Source of the DNA: GCA-020345945 sp964596985
GTDB taxonomy: Archaea; Thermoproteota; Bathyarchaeia; RBG-16-48-13; GCA-020345945
NCBI GenBank assembly: GCA_964596985.1
Contig: CAZQWG010000005.1
Coordinates: 62,001 to 126,000 of the forward strand
Direction: 5' to 3'
Length of the DNA: 64,000 bases
In this document: positions 19,183 to 25,704 of the stretch, piece after piece
How the letters are laid out: the number at the start of each line of letters is the position of its first letter
Numbering within the stretch: the stretch's first letter is position 1
Notes under the pieces: generated by a model
Seen by the model: only the letters and a program-made list of their open reading frames with translations
The model's database searches: none
What the model was told of the DNA's origin: nothing
Translations under genes and position numbers: made by a program

Positions 19183-20724
19183 ATGTCCAATTCCTATCCG
19201 TCTCGCATCAACCTAAGGAGGGAAAATAGATTGCCGAAGACGTTGGATGAGATCAATCAGAAGATCAGAGATGGAAGCGTGTGCGTTGTCACCGCGGATG
19301 AGATGGTGGAAGTAGTACGAGAAAACGGATCCGAGAAGGCTGCTCAGGAAGTGGATGTGGTAACCACTGGAACTCTCGGGGCAATGTGTTCCTCAGGTGC
19401 GATAATCAATCTAGGACACGCAGACCCTCCTATCAAGATTCAGACTGCTTGGATGAATGGTGTAGAGGTATGTCATCCTGGTGCTGCAGTGGACCTTTAC
19501 ATCGGTGCCGCCATAATGTCTTCGACTCGTCCCTTCGAGTACGGAGGAGGACACATTATCGAGGATCTGATTCGAGGGAACGAAGTCGAACTTGTTGCGA
19601 CAGCATACGGAACCGATTGCTATCCAAGAACGAAAATAGAAACGATGATAACCAAAGACGACTTGAACCAGTTCTACCTGCTCAATTTCAGAAACTGCTA
19701 CCAGAAGTATTCCTGCGCTACGAACAGCCGAGAAGAGACGATATACACCTACATGGGAAAACTTCTCCCCAACTTCGGAAACGCGACCTTTTCAGGGTCA
19801 GGCTGCCTCAATCCGCTCATGAACGACCCGACCTATAGAACTATAGGAATAGGAACCAGAATCTTCCTTGGGGGAGCGCAAGGCTACGTGATCGGCGAGG
19901 GGACACAACACAGCCCCAAGAATGGTTTTGGAACTATCATGGTCAGGGGAGACTGCAAACAGATGTCCGTGGACTTCATTCGAGGAGCATCCTTCGCTCG
20001 GTATGGAACAACCCTCTATGTCGGAATAGGAATACCGATTCCTATTCTAGATGAAGATCTCGCAAAGACAACCGGGACTCCCGACGAAGAAATACTGACA
20101 GAGATCGTTGATTATGGCATCCCAAGGGCTCCTCATGTTCGTCCTATACTGAGACAAGTAAGCTACAAGGAATTGAAGTCCGGTAGAGTAACAATAGGTG
20201 AAAGAGATGTCAAGGTCAGCCCCCTCAGCAGCCTGAGAAAAGGACGAATAATCGCCGAGACGCTGAAAACTTGGATCGAAAGAGGTGATTTCTTCCTAAC
20301 CTCACCGGTGGATCGACTCCCGCTGGACTCTACGGTTAGACCCATGAAACAGACGAAGGAGATCGTTTTCGTCAGAGAACTGCTTCATCCCGCGGTAACC
20401 TGTAGGGAGGAAGAAGGTGTAAGTACGGTCGCAGAGAGAATCATAGGTGAATCGGTCAATCACATCGTAGTTGTGGATTCGGAGGGGAATCTGAACGGTA
20501 TCATCACCTCCTGGGACATCACCAAAGCAGTAGCGAGAGGCGTGAAGGAACTGAAGGATATCATAGTGAGAAAGGTAATCTGCGCCTCACCTGACGACCC
20601 TGCGGAACTCGCTTCGAGAAAGATGGCGCAACACAATATTTCAGCGCTCCCAGTCGTCGACGGCTCTGGGCTTGTCCTTGGAATAGTAACTACTGAAGAC
20701 TTATCGCGACTACTTAGGAGATGA
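19183..20724 (+). CDS. L-aspartate semialdehyde sulfurtransferase (DUF39/HcyB) with CBS pair
   Basis: This protein matches the COG1900 (DUF39) family fused to two CBS domains, like MA1821 of Methanosarcina acetivorans, which with a NIL-ferredoxin inserts sulfide into aspartate semialdehyde to make homocysteine. Of the 513 residues, about 15-380 form the DUF39 domain with conserved-looking cysteines at 69 (GAMCSSGA), 97 (EVCHPGAA) and 146 (GTDCYPRT). The last 120 residues are a CBS pair with VNHIVVVDSEGNLNGIIT and ISALPVVDGSGLVLGIVT. The next gene follows after four bases. The CBS pair may sense an adenosyl compound such as S-adenosylmethionine or AMP, which is inference. Aspartate semialdehyde would come from lysC and asd, both in this window. 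Confidence 0.88.
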   Translation: MSNSYPSRINLRRENRLPKTLDEINQKIRDGSVCVVTADEMVEVVRENGSEKAAQEVDVVTTGTLGAMCSSGAIINLGHADPPIKIQTAWMNGVEVCHPGAAVDLYIGAAIMSSTRPFEYGGGHIIEDLIRGNEVELVATAYGTDCYPRTKIETMITKDDLNQFYLLNFRNCYQKYSCATNSREETIYTYMGKLLPNFGNATFSGSGCLNPLMNDPTYRTIGIGTRIFLGGAQGYVIGEGTQHSPKNGFGTIMVRGDCKQMSVDFIRGASFARYGTTLYVGIGIPIPILDEDLAKTTGTPDEEILTEIVDYGIPRAPHVRPILRQVSYKELKSGRVTIGERDVKVSPLSSLRKGRIIAETLKTWIERGDFFLTSPVDRLPLDSTVRPMKQTKEIVFVRELLHPAVTCREEEGVSTVAERIIGESVNHIVVVDSEGNLNGIITSWDITKAVARGVKELKDIIVRKVICASPDDPAELASRKMAQHNISALPVVDGSGLVLGIVTTEDLSRLLRR

Positions 20725-20728
20725 TTGC

Positions 20729-21115
20729 ATGGTACGGGCGTTACTGAGATTCTCGGCAGATCAAGTGCCAAAACCATTGACTTCTCAAGTCATACTCTCC
20801 GAGGGAGTCGAGATGAACATACTGTCGGCTCAGGTAGACGAGAGGGGAGGAGAGATCTTGATCGAATTCCCGTCTGAGGACACCTCGAAGATAGTGGAAG
20901 CGTTCAGAAAAAGAGGGGTTGAGGTTCGAGTGGATAGATTCATCGAGGTGGATGAAGAGAAATGCGTGCACTGTGGGGCGTGTTACTCTCTCTGTCTGTT
21001 CGACGCGATAAGGATCGGAGACGACTTCTCAATCACATTCGACGAAGGACAATGCGTTCGCTGCGGGGCATGCCTTGATTCTTGTCCAATGGCAGCCATA
21101 TCCCTCGTCAGATAG
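20729..21115 (+). CDS. NIL-domain ferredoxin (HcyC), partner of DUF39 sulfurtransferase
   Basis: The 128-residue product has an N-terminal NIL domain (about 1-70) and two 4Fe-4S cluster motifs, CVHCGACYSLC and CVRCGACLDSC, at about 80-115. It corresponds to MA1822 of Methanosarcina, which supplies electrons or carries sulfur for homocysteine formation by the DUF39 protein. It starts four bases after the DUF39 stop, so the two are certainly co-transcribed. In the first motif the usual proline after the fourth cysteine is replaced by leucine. Confidence 0.88.
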   Translation: MVRALLRFSADQVPKPLTSQVILSEGVEMNILSAQVDERGGEILIEFPSEDTSKIVEAFRKRGVEVRVDRFIEVDEEKCVHCGACYSLCLFDAIRIGDDFSITFDEGQCVRCGACLDSCPMAAISLVR

Positions 21116-21448
21116 GCGTAGAATCGAAATACTTTCGGCCTGGTCAACCGAATGTCTGACCGTCTAAGCGAATAGCATCAAAATCGAGGTTGGGTCTTCT
21201 GGATACGGCGAAGACCCAAGGGAAGAGATTGATCGTGATATCGGATCTTCGACTCCCTTTTCAGGATATAAGAGAAAAACTGTCTCAGCCATCCGTTTGT
21301 ACTGTTCTAGGTTTCTAGATAGAGCATAAATATGCAATATTGAGCCCTGGGAAACGGCGATTATTGACCTTTCTGAGTGTCACTCTTAATTATCATTGGT
21401 CGTCGACAGACATACCAGTGTCACCCATATCCTAGGGGCGAGGTTGAG
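21116..21448. other. Intergenic region with a 9-bp hairpin
   Basis: TGGGTCTTC (21191-21199) pairs perfectly with GAAGACCCA (21210-21218) around a 10-nt loop. It lies 76 bases after the ferredoxin stop and may be a terminator or an RNA structure. A GCATAAATATGC sequence near 21320-21335 resembles a TATA element for the ABC genes. No coding frame of note was seen. Confidence 0.4.
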
Positions 21449-21958
21449 ATGGCGGTTTCCTATCTGGCTAAAAGAGACTTGACCAAGCGGAGCGCTATTC
21501 TTTCCACTCTGAATTTGGGGGGGATAATCGCGGTATTCGTAGTCTTCTCTAGTCTGCTTCAGATCCATCTTGAGCCTGCTCTTGCCGGGGTTGTTGTTCT
21601 ACTACTCTCTTGCCTAGTCTTCTCGACTTGCACTCTCACAACGAAGATCTTGCTCTTTTCGGGACGGAAGAGAGAGATCGCCGTTCTCCGAGCATTGGGA
21701 GCCAAGAGGTCAGCAGTGATGATGATCTGCATTGCAGAATCCGTACTCATGGGCTTGATCGGGTCAATTCTCGGGGCGCTCCTCGGAATCTTAATCCTCT
21801 TTGGTCTTCAGACACTTACGCAGGCCTCGTTATCCGGCGATCTCGTTCTCCTTGCGGCTTTCCTTGGCGTAGCAGCCACAATAACTTCGGGAATCTACTC
21901 CGCCAGGCGATCCATGGACGACGAGGTAGGAGATGCGCTCAGACATGAACGTTGGTAA
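21449..21958 (+). CDS. Minimal FtsX/MacB-type ABC transporter permease
   Basis: The 169-residue product has about four transmembrane segments (near residues 20-38, 45-66, 88-118, 128-150). The family hallmark is the coupling segment GRKREIAVLRALGAKRSAVMMI, as in the FtsX domain of LolCE/MacB permeases. Those permeases are usually about 400 residues with a large extracytoplasmic domain between the first two membrane segments; here that domain is reduced to a few residues. ATG at 21449 follows a GGGGCGAGG box. It overlaps the ATPase gene by 14-26 bases, so the pair is translationally coupled. Substrate unknown. It may work as a homodimer. Confidence 0.75.
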   Translation: MAVSYLAKRDLTKRSAILSTLNLGGIIAVFVVFSSLLQIHLEPALAGVVVLLLSCLVFSTCTLTTKILLFSGRKREIAVLRALGAKRSAVMMICIAESVLMGLIGSILGALLGILILFGLQTLTQASLSGDLVLLAAFLGVAATITSGIYSARRSMDDEVGDALRHERW

Positions 21959-22643
21959 CGGAAGCATAGAGACAAGAAACGTCTCCAAAGTCTTCTTCTT
22001 CGAGGGCAAACCTTCGTTTGTACTGAAGGACGTCAATGTCAAGATCAGACCAGGTGAATTCGTGGCTCTCGTGGGTCCGACAGGTAGTGGGAAGACGACC
22101 TTAATCAACCTGATAACCGGGATGTATAAACCAACTTCTGGGCGAATACGCGTAAACGAGCAAGAGATCACTACTATGCGAGAGGACGATGTCGCCGAGT
22201 TCAGGTCAAACTTTCTCGGAATAATGTTTCAGAACATCAATATGCTCCCGGGACTCTCCATCCTGGAGAATGTAGAGCTACCGCTTCTCCTGAGAGGAAA
22301 GATGGATGGGCTTCAAGGGGAGAAAGCACGAGACCTGCTAAGGCTGGTTGGGTTGAGCGAGAAGATGCAGCACATTCCCCGTCAATTGAGTATGGGTGAA
22401 CTACGGAAAGCGGCTGTCGCCAGAGCTCTCGTGACCGACCCTCAAATACTGATACTTGATGAGCCAACCGGTGATCTGGATTCTCTGACATTAGACGAAT
22501 TACTCATACTTCTGAGAAGCCTGAATGTTCTTTATGAGAAGACGATTCTTGTAGCCACTCACAACCCAAAGATTGCAAATACTGCCCACAGAAGGATTGT
22601 CCTACAGCAGAAGGGAGCCGGCAACACCTGGGCCCCGTCTTGA
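21933..22643 (+). CDS. ABC transporter ATPase, LolD/MacB type
   Basis: This is the ATP-hydrolysing partner of the small permease just upstream. The product (236 residues) shows Walker A in GPTGSGKTTL, a Q-loop in MFQNINMLPGLS, the signature QLSMGELRKA (LSMGE instead of LSGGQ), Walker B in LILDEPTGDLDS and the H-loop VATHNPK. Either ATG at 21933 or ATG at 21945 may be the start. The family normally drives extrusion or mechanotransmission rather than import. The pair has no third component next to it. Confidence 0.85.
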   Translation: MRSDMNVGNGSIETRNVSKVFFFEGKPSFVLKDVNVKIRPGEFVALVGPTGSGKTTLINLITGMYKPTSGRIRVNEQEITTMREDDVAEFRSNFLGIMFQNINMLPGLSILENVELPLLLRGKMDGLQGEKARDLLRLVGLSEKMQHIPRQLSMGELRKAAVARALVTDPQILILDEPTGDLDSLTLDELLILLRSLNVLYEKTILVATHNPKIANTAHRRIVLQQKGAGNTWAPS

Positions 22644-22674
22644 GAAAAGTGTCGGGGAAATCTCTCAATCAATC

Positions 22675-22682
22675 TTAAATAC
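22675..22682 (+). promoter_or_regulatory. TATA element of the aIF1 gene
   Basis: TTAAATAC stands about 50 bases before the aIF1 ATG, in the short gap after the ABC ATPase stop. This suggests that aIF1 is transcribed on its own. Confidence 0.45.
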
Positions 22683-22731
22683 CCTGCTGCAATATTTCTC
22701 GGCAACGAAACTGGAGAATGATCAAGAAATA

Positions 22732-23040
22732 ATGGCTGAGATTTGTCCTGTTTGCGGGCTTCCCAAGGACATCTGTGCATGCGAGGAGATAAGTCGACAA
22801 CAACAGAGAATTACTGTCCGTATGGAAACTAGGAAATGGGGTCGACCCATAACCATCATCGAAGGCATCGACAAGAAGAGCGAGGATTTAAGCAGGCTGG
22901 CACAAAAACTGAAATCGCGTTGTGCCTGCGGTGGAACAGCTAAGAATGGGCAGATTATCCTTCAAGGAGATCAGCGCGAAAGAGCAAGAAACCACCTTAC
23001 AGAGATAGGATTTCCAGTCGACAACATCACGGTCCAATAG
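22732..23040 (+). CDS. Translation initiation factor aIF1 (SUI1 family)
   Basis: This is the archaeal homologue of eIF1, which binds the small ribosomal subunit near the P site and controls start-codon selection. The 102-residue product begins with a cysteine cluster, CPVCGLPKDICAC, and then the SUI1 fold with TRKWGRPITIIEG, the GGT loop in CACGGTAKNGQIILQGD and the closing HLTEIGFP. ATG at 22732 gives the usual family length; the frame is open upstream into the ABC gene, but that portion is not aIF1-like. It converges on tfb. Confidence 0.93.
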   Translation: MAEICPVCGLPKDICACEEISRQQQRITVRMETRKWGRPITIIEGIDKKSEDLSRLAQKLKSRCACGGTAKNGQIILQGDQRERARNHLTEIGFPVDNITVQ

Positions 23041-23181
23041 CTCGCCCAATAGATCAACGCTCAACGAGTGCCCTAGGGAATCTCATAGCATCAACCGTGC
23101 ATACACCAGTCTATAGGCGTCCAAGCTTTCTCCTATGAGCCCAGTGGTTTTGGCAATAAAAAAAGGGAGATTAGATGAGGG

Positions 23182-24120
23182 TTAGATCTCCAGTTGTAGA
23201 GCCTCTTTGAGCCCTTTGTATCTATTTCTCACGGTGACCTCGGTGACCTCTGCGGCTTCCGCGATCTCCTTCTGCGTCTTTCTTTCTCCATAGTCGACGC
23301 ATGCGATGTATAGTGCTGCAGCTGCGAGTCCCATCGGGTCTTTCCCCGCCACAACTTGTTTCTCTTGAGCACGTTGAAGTATCTCTATTGCTCTTCTTTG
23401 GGTCTTCTCACTGATACGCACTCTAGACCCGATCTTGGAGACATAGTTCAGAGGATCGGTGATAGGCATTCTCATGTCCAGCTCTCGTAGGAGTAGGCGG
23501 TAGCACCTTGCAATGTCTCTCTTCTTTATGAGGCTGGCTTCGGCAACCTCTTTCAAAGTCCGAGGAGTCTCCGTGAATCTGCAGGCTGCATACAGCGAAG
23601 CTGCCGCAATCGCAGAGATAGATCTTCCACGGACGAGACCTTTGTCTAACGCCTTCCTGTATACTAAAGCTGCTCTTTCCTTGACCGAAGCAGGAACGTG
23701 AAGCTTGTCTGACAGTCGATCAAGCTCAGCCATGGCTTGAGCCAGATTTCTGTCTACAGATGAATGCACTCTAGCCCGGATCTGCCATTTCCGAAGTCTG
23801 AGCATTTGAAGGCGGGTAGCTATTGGGAGTTCGCGTCCATAGGCGTCGCGATTTACGCGATCAATCATTGTCGAAAGGCCTTTGTCGTGCACCGAATAGG
23901 ACATGGGAGTACCCACTCGGCTTCGACCTTCCTTTTCCTCTCTTGTGAAAGCTCTCCATTCAGGGCCCTCATCCATAACATTTTCGTGGAGAACAAGCCC
24001 ACAACCACCACATATGATCTCGCCGCCCTCATAGTCCTCGACTATGTCTAGGCTACCGCATTCTGGACAGCGGTCGACATCACGACGACGTTGGAGCTTG
24101 GTCTCAGTGACTAATTCCAT
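23182..24120 (-). CDS. tfb: Transcription initiation factor B (TFB)
   Basis: This basal factor binds TBP-TATA and the BRE and recruits RNA polymerase. From ATG at 24120 it has 312 residues: a zinc ribbon (CPECGSLDIVEDYEGGEI then CGGCG), a B-finger/linker with TPMSYSVHDKGL, and two cyclin-like repeats, each with the ISAIAAASLYAACR or LAAAALYIACVD core, ending in a helix-turn-helix TEVTVRNRYKGLKEAL. The start at 24120 is supported by AAAGGGGGC just upstream; the frame extends to 24288 but runs past a good TATA box. It is the only TFB in the window. Confidence 0.96.
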   Translation of the reverse strand: MELVTETKLQRRRDVDRCPECGSLDIVEDYEGGEIICGGCGLVLHENVMDEGPEWRAFTREEKEGRSRVGTPMSYSVHDKGLSTMIDRVNRDAYGRELPIATRLQMLRLRKWQIRARVHSSVDRNLAQAMAELDRLSDKLHVPASVKERAALVYRKALDKGLVRGRSISAIAAASLYAACRFTETPRTLKEVAEASLIKKRDIARCYRLLLRELDMRMPITDPLNYVSKIGSRVRISEKTQRRAIEILQRAQEKQVVAGKDPMGLAAAALYIACVDYGERKTQKEIAEAAEVTEVTVRNRYKGLKEALQLEI

Positions 24121-24241
24121 TGATTTGCCCCCTTTCAAGAAGCCGTCACTTGAGGTAAGGATCAAAACTTCTTCAAACGAATTCTCAGAAGACTGAGTAT
24201 ACCCCATCAAGCGAGCAAAGCATAAGCTTACCCTGAAGTGA

Positions 24242-24250
24242 TATATAAAT
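24242..24250 (-). promoter_or_regulatory. BRE/TATA element of tfb
   Basis: On the minus strand the sequence reads ATTTATATA, preceded by an A/G-rich GGAAAG like a BRE. It predicts an RNA start near 24218 and a leader of about 95 nt before the tfb ATG. Confidence 0.6.
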
Positions 24251-24429
24251 CTTTCCTTTAGGTCTTCTTTGCGTTCAGACTCATTCAAGCATGCGCCGGC
24301 TCCGAAAGCATCTTAATTCCGAGAAAGACTCATTGCCTCAATCAACTGGCAGCTTGAGGGAATAATCTTTCAATAATGATAAAAGTGGGAATCAAGAACG
24401 TCTAATCTCAGCCCGGAATAGCCCGGTGG

Positions 24430-24450
24430 AGAAGAATACTCTTCGCCGAC
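24430..24450 (+). other. tRNA-Gln intron 1 (position 10/11)
   Basis: Bulge-helix-bulge: central helix CGGT (24424-24427) with GCCG (24445-24448), 5' bulge GGA (24428-24430), 3' bulge ACT (24449-24451), inner stem GAAGA (24431-24435) with TCTTC (24440-24444). Cuts after G24429 and C24450 fit the rule of cleavage after the second bulge base. Confidence 0.88.
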
Positions 24451-24478
24451 TGTAGTGGTCAAGCATAGGAGGCTCTGG

Positions 24479-24498
24479 AGGCAAGAAAAGCCGAAGTC
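24479..24498 (+). other. tRNA-Gln intron 2 (canonical position 37/38)
   Basis: Bulge-helix-bulge: central helix CTCT (24473-24476) with GAAG (24493-24496), including one C-A mismatch and one wobble; 5' bulge GGA (24477-24479), 3' bulge TCA (24497-24499), inner stem GGC (24480-24482) with GCC (24490-24492). Confidence 0.88.
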
Positions 24499-24513
24499 AC
24501 CTCCCGACGGGAG

Positions 24514-24527
24514 ATTACGATCTCGAA
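24514..24527 (+). other. tRNA-Gln intron 3 (T-arm, position 53/54)
   Basis: Relaxed bulge-helix-loop: central helix CGGG (24508-24511) with CTCG (24522-24525), 5' bulge AGA (24512-24514), 3' bulge AAT (24526-24528), and a 7-nt loop in place of an inner stem. Without its removal the T-loop TTCGAAT cannot close on its stem. Confidence 0.85.
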
Positions 24528-24550
24528 TTCGAATCTCCTCCGGGCTACCA

Positions 24551-24854
24551 TCCATGCATTACATTATTGTTGAAGGATATGCCATTGTTGTTACTGCAGC
24601 TCATTTTCTACATTCCAAATCTCACGTCCAATGATTCTCATGACAGACTCGATGGTTACGTCAAAGAATCTCTCCGGAAATCTGCTACTTCTTTTCTTCC
24701 GATCTAATTAATGGGGAATATTATACCAGAATGAGGCAATCGTTTTCTCGTTGCATGCAGTACTTACTGCCGTAGCTTGATTGCATCATTCGATGTGTGT
24801 GTAACTCATCAAAACAGATTTAATGAACTGGTAATAACAGCATAGAGATTTCTT
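24551..24854. other. Intergenic region after tRNA-Gln
   Basis: AT-rich sequence without a gene-like frame. A GATTTAATGAA stretch near 24817-24827 could be the TATA region of the DUF92 gene, close to its ATG. No second RNA gene was recognised. Confidence 0.3.
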
Positions 24855-25664
24855 ATGGTCGAGACTTCGGTGATTCTGACCGGCATCGTTGTCATCGCCA
24901 TTCTTGACATACTCTCCCTATCCCTAGGATTATTAACCGTAAGCGGAACCGTTGCAGCTTCTGCTATCGGACTGCTTGTTTTTTCTTTTGGAGGTTGGCG
25001 TTGGTTTGTGATTCTTCTAGTCTTCCTGGTGGTTTCATCGTTGTTCACAAAGTTCGGGTACTCGCGGAAGCAGGCGTTGGGAGTAGCTCAAGAGAAGGGC
25101 GGTGCACGGTCTTGGCCCAACGTAGTGGCGAACGGTTTTGGGGCGGCGGTCTTCGCACTGGGATCGACGCTGCTTTCTGTTGAAACTGTCCTAACCGGAT
25201 TCATCGGCGCTGTCTCAGCAGCCTTCGCGGACACCCTCTCTACAGAGATTGGAATACTGACCCCCTCGCCTCCTAGACTCATAACTGACTTGAAAAAAGA
25301 GGTTCCTACGGGTACTTCCGGCGGTGTCTCGCTGCTGGGTGAGCTCTCAGTACTTATCAGCACAATCATTCTCGCTTTGACCGTATGGTCAATCGGCGTT
25401 GGACCTTTCTCCTTCACCGAACTCTTCTCCATTATTCTGGTGTCTGGATACATAGGAACCACGATCGACAGCATCTTGGGTGCTACCTATCAGGCTAGGT
25501 ATCAATGCGACGTCTGTGAGAAAGTTGTTGAATCGAGAAGGCATTGCAATAAGCCTGCTCGACACGTCAAAGGCAAGGACATATTAGATAACAATGGAGT
25601 GAATTTCATAGCAACCTGGATCGGGGCATTGAGTGCTATTCTTCTTCAACGGCTGGTGTTTTAG
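24855..25664 (+). CDS. DUF92 family membrane protein (phytyl-phosphate kinase VTE6 relatives)
   Basis: The 269-residue product is an integral membrane protein with about six or seven hydrophobic segments. Family features are GGARSWPNVVANGF, the segment AFADTLSTEIGIL, and PTGTSGGVSLLG, all typical of DUF92. The plant member VTE6 phosphorylates phytyl phosphate, so the archaeal protein may act on an isoprenoid phosphate, which is inference. Near the C-terminus is a Cys/His-rich loop, CDVCEKVVESRRHC, that could bind metal and is not part of the core family. It lies 40 bases before the RACE-type gene and may be co-transcribed. Confidence 0.75.
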   Translation: MVETSVILTGIVVIAILDILSLSLGLLTVSGTVAASAIGLLVFSFGGWRWFVILLVFLVVSSLFTKFGYSRKQALGVAQEKGGARSWPNVVANGFGAAVFALGSTLLSVETVLTGFIGAVSAAFADTLSTEIGILTPSPPRLITDLKKEVPTGTSGGVSLLGELSVLISTIILALTVWSIGVGPFSFTELFSIILVSGYIGTTIDSILGATYQARYQCDVCEKVVESRRHCNKPARHVKGKDILDNNGVNFIATWIGALSAILLQRLVF

Positions 25665-25704
25665 ATCCCCGGAGGGATAAGAACTCGACGACGGTGATCA
25701 AGCT

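Larger units (their letters stand above)
24420..24550 (+). tRNA. tRNA-Gln(CTG) interrupted by three introns
   Basis: The exons fold into a complete 76-nt tRNA with encoded CCA. The acceptor AGCCCGG (24420-24426) pairs with CCGGGCT (24540-24546), then A73 and CCA. The D-arm is TGG then TGTAGTGGTC with conserved A14 and G15. The anticodon stem GGAGG (24468-24472) pairs with CCTCC (24500-24504), with loop CTCTGGA and anticodon CTG. The T-stem GGGAG (24509-24513) pairs with CTCCT (24535-24539) around TTCGAAT. Three short segments must be removed: 24430-24450 (21 nt, between positions 10 and 11), 24479-24498 (20 nt, canonical 37/38) and 24514-24527 (14 nt, 53/54). Each sits at a bulge-helix-bulge type motif, the substrate of archaeal splicing endonuclease. 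Span minus introns is 131-55=76. The identity fits archaeal tRNA-Gln sequences. Confidence 0.92.

Noticed and set aside
24370..24555. Minus-strand 61-codon frame
   Set aside because: It is the complement of the tRNA-Gln gene, and its pattern comes from the tRNA stems.
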